DNA of 64,000 bases from Acholoe squamosa (Eukaryota; Annelida; Polychaeta; Phyllodocida; Polynoidae), in NCBI GenBank assembly GCA_949317995.1, contig OX439039.1, positions 71,248,002-71,312,001 of the forward strand, given 5' to 3'. Below the pieces are notes generated by a model. The model was not told the origin of the DNA. It searched no databases and was given only the letters and a program-made list of their open reading frames with translations. The translations under genes and the position numbers were made by a program. The first letter of the stretch is position 1, and each line of letters starts with the position of its first letter. Below are positions 57,285 to 64,000 of this stretch, in pieces.

Positions 57285-59810
57285 TTATATAGAAAGGGGT
57301 AGGGTGCTTACACCGTCTTCACATACTTGTCTCTTTATGTACTGATAGGTTAGACCTTGTTTCCTTTGAGAGTAAGTCGTAACGCTGTGGTTTACTACTT
57401 TAAATCCTTTGTTGACTACCGTGACAACATTTTCACTGTCCAGTACTTCTTTGTACTTGTCAGTGGTCAGGGGGTTTTGTTTTTGAATTACACCTTTGCA
57501 ACTCATTTTAACGGGCACATTTACTCCTGTGCCTATGTAACATTTGGAGTTCAAGGCAGTCATTTCGTCACCTTCCCACTCCACTTTGAATAACCCGGGG
57601 GTTCTCTTGTCAAACGCCAGACGGCTCTTACAACATGGTTGAGGCAGCCACAGCTCACCCAATACTTTGGTCTGAACATAGGTCTCTCTGTGGTGACTGT
57701 TGTCACATGATTCAGAGGGCAACCATTTGTGACGTTCTCTGAAGAAAGCTTCACGTTTTTCAGGAATAATTACGTCTTCTATTTTCTCTGCACTTAAAGC
57801 AAAGTAAAAACTGTCAGTGTCCATTTCACACATTTCAAAATCTTTCTCGTCTATGTATTCAAGGAGAAAGTCGTAATAGAAAGCCAACATTTTAAGTTTG
57901 GCATATTGGTATACCATGAACCCTATTTGAACTGGGAGATCGTAGGTGATGGAGGTGGGCAAACAGGACAGTTCTACCGTGTTGTCACTTATGTCTTGCA
58001 CATCTTGCACTGACCAGTGCATGGCCAAACGTCTTGCCTTAGAGGGGTGAAGATACTTTGTTTGAACAAAGTTTTGTTTGTTGCATATGGTTTTTCCGTA
58101 TGAACCATTTCCCAAAAGTTTGTACAGATCTGACAAAATCTTACAGTCTATATTTTTGTCGCCCTTCCTCCTAGCTTTGGTTACTTCGTCCATGAAGGGT
58201 AAAAAAGTCTGTTCTGGAGTGTATTCTACGAGAAGGTGTACTGTCGTAACTACCAAACCTTTTTCCAGGTACCACTTCAAGAGAGGAGTTCCCAACAAAA
58301 TTCCCTCTGCGTGGTAGCTGCCTATAAGTTGGCGTTGCGGTTGTTTTAGCTTACCTGCTGCTTCCAGGTAACGTTTCATATGTTCACCTACGTCTTTTTT
58401 TCCTACTAAACAGTTTTTGAAAATAGGTGTCATTTCACTGAATTTTTCTTTCAAGTGTTCAGGTGTTTCTATGTCTACCTGGATAAGTCCAAAAGTTGTT
58501 CCTTTAGAAACCCCTCTCAGTATTTCATCCTGACTTTTTCTGCCTTGGCACAACGGTCTTTTAATTTCCCATTCACTTTTTGTTTCTCTGCACAAGTTTT
58601 CAGTTTTTTCTTTCAACCACATACACTCATACTTTTCCTCTACTTGGTAACCTAACGATTGAAGATATAGGGTAGTCAAAATGGTATTTTGGTTTTTTTC
58701 TTCTAACCATGCCTTTCCATTGGGGTCTCTCAAAACTGATTTAGTAAGGTGACATATGTGACCATGCCAGTAGCACCCGTGAAACTGGTATACTTTTTTT
58801 GAAGCTGGATCATATCCGTCCACTTTTATTTTCCTTGAACCCAATACTACTTCCCCGTAGTTGTATTGGTGTAATATCTTGACTTTGTCTGTCACAGTTT
58901 TGTATCGCAACCATTCTGTGGCTGAGTAGCTAATTTGTTGACTGCAAACAGCTTGAAAATCGTTTTCTTTCCTGCGCACCACATAATAACCTGTGCAGTG
59001 CTCTTCACCCATGCACTTGAGGTACAAGCTGTTAGCATCTACCCCTACTATGTGTCTGCATACTTTGCTTTGTGACCCGTATTTTTTTTGTCTTATTCTT
59101 GTTTCTCCACTTTTGTGATGTCTGTGAAAAATAATAGAGGGACCCCCTACTAAGTTGCGTCTGAGCAAGGAGTGAACATCCTTTTCTTTCTCACCAAAAA
59201 GAATGTAAGGAGTGGCATTAGGTGCAGTGTTGTTGAAAAGAAACTTCAAGGTTAAACCTGGCAAAGTTAAACCGTCTTTGAACATGTCTACCCCACGATC
59301 TATAAAAAATTTTGTGTGCTCGTTTATGGCTAAAACAAAGGGTTTAACATCCAGGTTGTTGTAATATATCAAGTAGTCCTTCATAGTTTTCATTTTGTTT
59401 TCTTTCCAGACCTTCTTACATTCAAGATAATCTTCTTTGCTTATTCCACCACCCGACAAAGAACTGTAGAAGCAGTGGCGTGGAGGAAGAGCTTTGTTGT
59501 TCAGTTTTCTTATGTTGTCCATCCACTCGTAGGGAAAAAAACCTTTTTCAGCTTTCCCTTTCAGAAAGGCTTTCAGGTAGTTTGCGTAGGAATAACCTGG
59601 TGCCAAATAGTTAAACATGTCAAGGAAAAGAAGATGGTCTGTGTACACTGCTATGTACTTGTTGCATTTTTTTATGGTTTTCATTTCTGTTTTGTCTGTG
59701 TCTATAAAAAAAGAATGAAATTCCTTTTTTATCAAATTAATGTCATACTTTCCAGAGTTGAAACCTAGAACAGGGACTCTTTCTATGTAGGTAAGAAGTT
59801 TTTCCTTCAC
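57285..59810 (-). CDS. Family B DNA polymerase, catalytic part (Polinton-like)
   Basis: The 841-residue frame carries the polymerase hallmarks of the protein-primed (DNA_pol_B_2) group: an exonuclease-type motif GFNSGKYD near residues 16-23, motif A HIVGVDANSLY near 253-263, motif B DLYKLLGNGSYGK near 561-573, and motif C DTDSFY at 664-669 with its two metal-binding aspartates. Between A and B lies a KVDGYDP ... FHGCYWHGH block (about 329-351), an endonuclease-like insert seen in polymerases of such elements. By family knowledge these enzymes copy linear DNA from a protein primer. The neighbouring frame at 59812-61428 holds the N-terminal region, so the polymerase occupies two adjacent frames here; about one break, or a two-gene arrangement. 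Confidence 0.88.
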   Translation of the reverse strand: MKEKLLTYIERVPVLGFNSGKYDINLIKKEFHSFFIDTDKTEMKTIKKCNKYIAVYTDHLLFLDMFNYLAPGYSYANYLKAFLKGKAEKGFFPYEWMDNIRKLNNKALPPRHCFYSSLSGGGISKEDYLECKKVWKENKMKTMKDYLIYYNNLDVKPFVLAINEHTKFFIDRGVDMFKDGLTLPGLTLKFLFNNTAPNATPYILFGEKEKDVHSLLRRNLVGGPSIIFHRHHKSGETRIRQKKYGSQSKVCRHIVGVDANSLYLKCMGEEHCTGYYVVRRKENDFQAVCSQQISYSATEWLRYKTVTDKVKILHQYNYGEVVLGSRKIKVDGYDPASKKVYQFHGCYWHGHICHLTKSVLRDPNGKAWLEEKNQNTILTTLYLQSLGYQVEEKYECMWLKEKTENLCRETKSEWEIKRPLCQGRKSQDEILRGVSKGTTFGLIQVDIETPEHLKEKFSEMTPIFKNCLVGKKDVGEHMKRYLEAAGKLKQPQRQLIGSYHAEGILLGTPLLKWYLEKGLVVTTVHLLVEYTPEQTFLPFMDEVTKARRKGDKNIDCKILSDLYKLLGNGSYGKTICNKQNFVQTKYLHPSKARRLAMHWSVQDVQDISDNTVELSCLPTSITYDLPVQIGFMVYQYAKLKMLAFYYDFLLEYIDEKDFEMCEMDTDSFYFALSAEKIEDVIIPEKREAFFRERHKWLPSESCDNSHHRETYVQTKVLGELWLPQPCCKSRLAFDKRTPGLFKVEWEGDEMTALNSKCYIGTGVNVPVKMSCKGVIQKQNPLTTDKYKEVLDSENVVTVVNKGFKVVNHSVTTYSQRKQGLTYQYIKRQVCEDGVSTLPLSI

Positions 59811-59811
59811 T

Positions 59812-61428
59812 TCAAGAACATGGGAGATTTTTTTTTGGGGATTTTTTTTTGTTCTTTGCTGGAAAAACTTTGCTAGCTTTATGTTCTAGTTCCTTTTGTT
59901 TTTCTTCTAGAGAGTCTAGTTCGTCTAAAACATCTCTAAAATTCTCTTTCACCTGTTCTCCTATCAACTGCCCCAAGTTGTTTATGTGTTCCAACACATT
60001 TTTAACCAAAGGATCGTCGTCCCTGTTGGAATTTCTGACAAAACACACTGGTTCTGTATGCCCAGGAAAATCAGAAGCTACACTGGCAGAAAGGGGTATG
60101 TGAGTTTTTTCTATCACAGTGTTAGCATTTTCTGGGGACGAATTTTCAGGTTGGACGAAATAGCTTTCAAAGTCAAAAACAATTTTATAGGGGTATATTT
60201 TTTTCTCAGGTGAACAAACTATTCCCAGTTCCTCTAAAACTTGAAAAACTGTTTTGGATGGATTGTATGCTCCACCTTTGTACCTGAAGCTGACTTTGGT
60301 GCAATCTTTTTTCACCCCATTGTGTTGTTTCAAAAGGAAGCTACGAGTGAAAACTTTATGACACTTTTCACAGGGGTACATTTTACCATACAGTCCCATG
60401 TTAGTTATTAAACTTACATGGTTTCTGTGTAAGTTCAAGTTCATGATTTTCTTGGATGAACACATGTTTGACCTTATAATTTTAGGTCGACCCTTTCTTT
60501 TACCAAAAGAGGGAAGGTAAAAGATTCTTATGTTAACTTCAAACATTTTTTCTAACCTGTCTAAATCTCTTATGTTAACGCCCTCAAAAGTCTCCTTGTT
60601 CACCCCTGGATAGGCTTCAAGTAAAAGCTCTTGAGTTTTTTCTAAAGATTCATACAGGAAGAAAGACAGACATCTAAAGAAACACAAGTTGTCCTTGTAA
60701 GCCCTTTTGGTTTTAGGGTCTCTGTGAAAGTGTTGCATTCCTCTTTGTCTTAAACCTGGTGGAACAGTTTTCATTTTACCTAAAAGATATTCTCCTCCCG
60801 TAGCCCTTATCAGTGTGATGTTGGCGTTCACGTTGCCTATTACACTCCATTTAGTAGAGGGTCTTTGAGTGTCTTCTTTAATGTTGTTTTCTATTAAATC
60901 TAAACACTCTGCAAAGTCTTTGTCGTCCCTTATAAAAATGTAAGGGTCTCTATGACTTTCACTGTCATAGAACAAAGACGAGTTGTTGGCAGAAGCATGA
61001 AAGTACATGACTTTCTCTTCTTCTTCTTCCTCCTTAGAGGAAGACAACAACCTTCCAAAAGAGACAGCCACTTTGTAAGCCATAACTTGATTTCTATGAA
61101 TAGAGGTAAGCGCCTCTATTACCTGTTTGGCTCCCAAGTCTTTGTTGAAACTTGTCATTCTGACGTTGAAAATGGACTGAAGCTTACCAAGCACAGCCAA
61201 ACCTGAAGCTATGGACTTGAAGTTGTCACGGTAACTGCTTTTATGCAAAGAATTTTTTTCTATTTCTTTTGGAAGTTCTAAGCTGTCGGAAAAAGATTCT
61301 CTTCTACAAGAATCTGAGTTACATAAAGTTTTTCCACTGTTTTCTACAGTTACCAAACGTGGAGGTCTAGGGGTGTTACACATTGGACAGTTGACGGTGT
61401 AAAGTTGTTTTACCTTTTTGGGCGGCAT
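59812..61428 (-). CDS. N-terminal region of the Polinton-like DNA polymerase (538 aa)
   Basis: It starts with a zinc-ribbon-like CPMC ... C ... C pattern (residues 14-41). A segment DNLCFFRC (246-253) with a later RNHVSLI (336-342) resembles the Cys and His motifs of OTU-type cysteine proteases. A C2H2-like finger follows (YPCEKCHKVF near 351, His 369), then IVFDFES (416-422), which matches exonuclease motif I of family B polymerases. This order is known for large polymerases of Polinton-like elements. The C-terminus is charged with a lysine-rich tail. It lies directly upstream of the catalytic frame on the same strand. Confidence 0.75.
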   Translation of the reverse strand: MPPKKVKQLYTVNCPMCNTPRPPRLVTVENSGKTLCNSDSCRRESFSDSLELPKEIEKNSLHKSSYRDNFKSIASGLAVLGKLQSIFNVRMTSFNKDLGAKQVIEALTSIHRNQVMAYKVAVSFGRLLSSSKEEEEEEKVMYFHASANNSSLFYDSESHRDPYIFIRDDKDFAECLDLIENNIKEDTQRPSTKWSVIGNVNANITLIRATGGEYLLGKMKTVPPGLRQRGMQHFHRDPKTKRAYKDNLCFFRCLSFFLYESLEKTQELLLEAYPGVNKETFEGVNIRDLDRLEKMFEVNIRIFYLPSFGKRKGRPKIIRSNMCSSKKIMNLNLHRNHVSLITNMGLYGKMYPCEKCHKVFTRSFLLKQHNGVKKDCTKVSFRYKGGAYNPSKTVFQVLEELGIVCSPEKKIYPYKIVFDFESYFVQPENSSPENANTVIEKTHIPLSASVASDFPGHTEPVCFVRNSNRDDDPLVKNVLEHINNLGQLIGEQVKENFRDVLDELDSLEEKQKELEHKASKVFPAKNKKKSPKKNLPCS

Positions 61429-61660
61429 TTTTTTTTTAAGGTTTCTTTTTCTTGTTTCACTTTATGTTCTATATACAAACTTATAACTAAAAACCTAACC
61501 TAAGTATACATGGAGTACATATGGAACTTAAACCTACGCTGGGCTATGTTGACTAATAACGGAGTACATCTAAATCTAACTACAAATTAGCTGATATACA
61601 TCATAATGTAAAAGCACTTAACAAGGAGCTGTTGACCAGACACTATACAAAGTTGACCAC
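61429..61660. other. Spacer between polymerase and SIM/PC4-like genes
   Basis: AT-rich; GGAGTACAT occurs twice. It probably contains the polymerase promoter. Confidence 0.4.
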
Positions 61661-63133
61661 TTACCCAGAGTAGAAATCGGTCGTTTCGTCTAGGAAGGGA
61701 CCAACTCGTGATTTTATGTCCTCCAGAATGAAGGGGGACACAGTGTGTCCGCAGTGTGTGGCTGAAGGGGGCATTCTGAAGCTGGAAGACACCGAGGCAT
61801 TCATTTCCTCCACGTAGCTGGTTGTTCCTATGTGAACTTTAGGAGTTCCCTTGTACAAGTTTACCAGGACCATAGCCCGGCCTCCACTGGGGTCGGTGCA
61901 GTCTTGGTTCAAGGACAACAAAAGATTATCCACCTTCCTCTCTCCAAGGGCAGCTAGGCGGTGTAACTCCTTGTACTTTCCTAGGATGCACTCTATCTGG
62001 TCCACTAAGTTCCTGAATTCACGCGCCTCTAGGTTCAAGCACCGCTCGTAAGGTTTGTCCAGGTAGGTTCTCAAGCATACTCCCCTGATGCTAGGTTCCC
62101 TGTATATTTCTATGCAGGCGTTGTTATCCCCTTCCGGATAAAAAACCTGGTTGGGGGCAGGTGACTTTTCTTGGAAACCAAATCGAGCAGGCCACTTTTT
62201 TACCACCAAAGGCACTGACCTAAAGCCCACAAGCTTGCTGGAAGAACTGGGGGCAGTTCCCTCCCCAAACTTTTGCCTGTGTGACTTGTCTTTAGGAGAA
62301 GGAACACCTGGGACAGAACCAATTGGCTCGGCACCATAGGATGAAGTCGCTGAGGAATCTGAAGCAGGGGTAGAGACAGGGGTTTTCTTGTGGTAGGCGC
62401 GCTTCTGTCTTTTTTTCTTAGGCTCCCCTTCTTTCTCACTGGAACAGTTTCTTTTTTCCGGCGGGCTTTTAAGAAGCAGCTCCTCTACTGGAACCGGGAG
62501 AGAGTACAGAGGAGAAGGGCCGGTTAAATCTATAACCTCTACCTGCGAATACCCCCCGCGGTGAGCAGGTGAAGGTGTCCCTTGTGTTAAGTCCACCACT
62601 TCTATGGGTTTAACTGCCGGTGATGAGGTTGTAAGGTCTATAACCTTAATTGGACTGACCTGGGGAGAAGGTTCCTCCGGAGTCACGGGTGAGTAAGAGG
62701 CGGACGTAGGTGTTTCAGTGGGGGGTTGGTAGTTCAAAGGTGCCGGGGGATTGATGTATTCCCTGATGTCAAAATCGCCGTCGCCAGCTTCCTGAGGAGA
62801 GCGATCCCGGACGCGATCCAGGAAATCAGTGATTTCGCCATGAAGAGCTGCAAGAGCGGCTTCCTGTTCTCCTGCATCAGGCACTTCAGTTGGAAGCCGA
62901 GCAGGAGTTGCAGGTGGTTTATCAGGTGAGGCTGGAGAGGTAGGAGGAGGGGCGATGCCCGACGCCTTTTCCACTGTCTGTTTAGAAGTAGTAAAAGTTA
63001 GTGGAGCCAGTTTTTTAGCTCCTCCTCTCCTGACACTAAGTCCCGTCTTCATGCGACCAGGCATTGTTCTCCTTGAAGATGAAAGGGTGGCAGGGCTGGA
63101 AGGTGCAGGAGCAGGACGGCGAACAGCAGACAA
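61661..63133 (-). CDS. SIM-rich, PC4-like nuclear protein of the Polinton-like element (490 aa)
   Basis: A complete 490-codon frame. The first 300 residues are Pro/Ser-rich and probably disordered. They contain three copies of a SUMO-interacting-type motif: KVIDLT (163-168), EVVDLT (178-183) and EVIDLT (199-204), each followed by Ser/Thr-Pro. A basic cluster KKKRQKR (239-245) is a likely nuclear localisation signal. The C-terminal 190 residues look folded: IEIYREPSIRGVCLRTY, then RCLNLEAREFRNLVDQIECI (about 341-384), reminiscent of the beta-strands and final helix of PC4-type single-stranded-DNA-binding proteins. I infer a nuclear protein that binds SUMOylated host factors and perhaps DNA. 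PC4 kinship is tentative; the SIM reading is strong. It is transcribed divergently from the plus-strand gene at 63463. Confidence 0.7.
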   Translation of the reverse strand: MSAVRRPAPAPSSPATLSSSRRTMPGRMKTGLSVRRGGAKKLAPLTFTTSKQTVEKASGIAPPPTSPASPDKPPATPARLPTEVPDAGEQEAALAALHGEITDFLDRVRDRSPQEAGDGDFDIREYINPPAPLNYQPPTETPTSASYSPVTPEEPSPQVSPIKVIDLTTSSPAVKPIEVVDLTQGTPSPAHRGGYSQVEVIDLTGPSPLYSLPVPVEELLLKSPPEKRNCSSEKEGEPKKKRQKRAYHKKTPVSTPASDSSATSSYGAEPIGSVPGVPSPKDKSHRQKFGEGTAPSSSSKLVGFRSVPLVVKKWPARFGFQEKSPAPNQVFYPEGDNNACIEIYREPSIRGVCLRTYLDKPYERCLNLEAREFRNLVDQIECILGKYKELHRLAALGERKVDNLLLSLNQDCTDPSGGRAMVLVNLYKGTPKVHIGTTSYVEEMNASVSSSFRMPPSATHCGHTVSPFILEDIKSRVGPFLDETTDFYSG

Positions 63134-63462
63134 ACGTCAGAAAAGGTTTGATGAAGATCGAGCAGCTCAAGTCTACTTTATAGTAACTATCCTGATACGA
63201 TGCTGGGACGTTCCCTTGTCGTTCAGATAACGTACAACCACGTCCATGAGTCGTAGATAACCGTGCTTTTCCATTCATAGTATGTTTTACACTTAGTCAG
63301 TGTTGTTTTGGAAAAAAGTAAAAAAGCTTAACTCAAATAAAAAACGTGATAACGTTCAGTCAACGTTCAGGGTGAGGCTTGTAAAACGAGTCTTGTTGTT
63401 ACCGTTCTGTAATTAACGCAGACCATTCGTCATTCATCAGAACTAGCTTCTCTCAAGCAGAC
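63134..63462. promoter_or_regulatory. Divergent promoter region of the Polinton-like element
   Basis: This 330-bp gap separates two genes that point away from each other. It contains repeated AACGTTCAG (near 63353 and 63362) and GATAAC(G/C) motifs. A bidirectional promoter is the simplest reading. Confidence 0.45.
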
Positions 63463-64000
63463 ATGGTTAACTTTTGTCCTTTGCCTTTGTCTTTGACCGT
63501 AGGTCACAAAAGGCGTCAGGAGGTGTTTATTTCAGACATCAGGAGGGGTGTAGAAGAAGGTAAGGTGTGGGCTGTGTGGAAATTCTGTCCTGAAAATTTG
63601 AACAGGGATCTTTACATCCCTCCTAACTGTAACTTCAAACAATGCTTTTTGCACAACCAAACCACTGCATTGGTTCCTGGTGGACCCTCTGTGAAAAAAC
63701 TTATCTCAGAAAATGGGGAAAGTTTTTTTTCAGGTGTTCTTTTGGGACATGGTGCCATGGTACACTTAATGTCTAGACATTCCATTTCCTCTGGAAGTTC
63801 AAAGAAATTCATTTCAGACAGACAAAAACCCTTTTTTCTAAGGGATCAACCTTTGGGGGGAGGGCCTGGTAATTCAGTTTTCATCAATTCTACTATGGTG
63901 AAGGCTTTAATTAAAGCCACTTTACTTCACCCAGACAAAATTACACACTCTTTAGGTTCAAAAATTTTCTATGAAAGAGGATTCAGGACAGAGATTGGCC
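63463..64000 (+). CDS. Plus-strand gene of the Polinton-like element, cut by right edge
   Basis: From ATG at 63463 the frame is open for 179 codons to the window edge, so it is partial. It begins MVNFCPLPLSLTVGHKRR. Mid-region motifs include VWAVWKFCPENLNRDLYIPP and a Gly/Ser-rich HGAMVHLMSRHSISSGSS. Codon use is like that of the minus-strand genes of the element. I do not recognise the family. In related elements the genes on this side include capsid and packaging functions, but nothing in these residues identifies one of them. Confidence 0.6.
   Translation, partial: MVNFCPLPLSLTVGHKRRQEVFISDIRRGVEEGKVWAVWKFCPENLNRDLYIPPNCNFKQCFLHNQTTALVPGGPSVKKLISENGESFFSGVLLGHGAMVHLMSRHSISSGSSKKFISDRQKPFFLRDQPLGGGPGNSVFINSTMVKALIKATLLHPDKITHSLGSKIFYERGFRTEIG

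Larger units (their letters stand above)
55290..64000. mobile_element. Polinton/adintovirus-like element, right part beyond the window
   Basis: A compact block of long frames with short spacers, no introns and A/T-rich codon use contrasts with the gene-poor repeats to the left. Identified parts are a family B DNA polymerase with its N-terminal region, a SIM/PC4-like protein, a cysteine-rich protein and a divergent plus-strand gene. Integrase, packaging ATPase, protease and capsid genes are not visible and would be expected further right. The left boundary is a guess, because terminal repeats cannot be matched within the window. The visible part looks nearly whole, with at most about one break, so the insertion is probably young. 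Confidence 0.7.

Overview
This is animal nuclear DNA, probably from a marine invertebrate. The evidence is spliced genes with long introns, dense MITE-type repeats, microsatellites, retroelement remains and a Polinton/adintovirus-like element. The one gene I can name is an SK-type calcium-activated potassium channel (KCNN family), which does not fix the phylum. I cannot name a species.

Layout. Positions 1-1.6 kb hold two related Gag-like reading frames in head-to-head orientation, one running off the left edge. From 2 to 15 kb there is repeat-rich DNA: a hAT-type MITE with perfect 8-bp target duplications, a 34-bp tandem array, a Harbinger-type MITE, and a 2.3-kb non-autonomous LTR element flanked by AGAG. 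A well-formed but unassigned exon lies at 15297-15366. At 17808-20108 sits the first coding exon of the SK channel: 767 codons, mostly low-complexity N-terminus, ending just after transmembrane segment S1 at a splice donor. I found no later channel exons, so 20.1 kb onward is probably its first intron unless the remaining exons lie outside the window. That interval carries a candidate recursive splice site (27529/27530) and several candidate exons. Two of these (28176-28291 and 24573-24678) are on the minus strand and match in splice phase, suggesting a nested antisense gene.

The most abundant component between 2 and 50.6 kb is one palindromic MITE family (called family A here), with about 20 copies. 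Intact copies (about 250 bp) have terminal inverted repeats and two internal hairpins. Two copies have grown private minisatellites from inside, and a second small element has inserted twice at or near hairpin centres. Other repeats include a tRNA-like dispersed repeat (three copies), a solo LTR, a TA-flanked MITE inside a 43-bp tandem array, and several further inverted-repeat elements.

From about 55.3 kb to the right edge lies a Polinton/adintovirus-like element that continues beyond the window. It has a 290-aa cysteine-rich protein, an 81-bp repeat array with inverted arms, a protein-primed-type family B DNA polymerase in two adjacent frames, and a 490-aa protein with three SUMO-interacting-type motifs, a basic nuclear signal and a PC4-like C-terminal region. 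A divergent plus-strand gene is cut by the window edge. Left of the leftmost gene is a dense cluster of nuclear-receptor half-sites, C/EBP palindromes, CCAAT boxes and a CRE. The visible part looks nearly whole, with at most about one break, which suggests a fairly young insertion.
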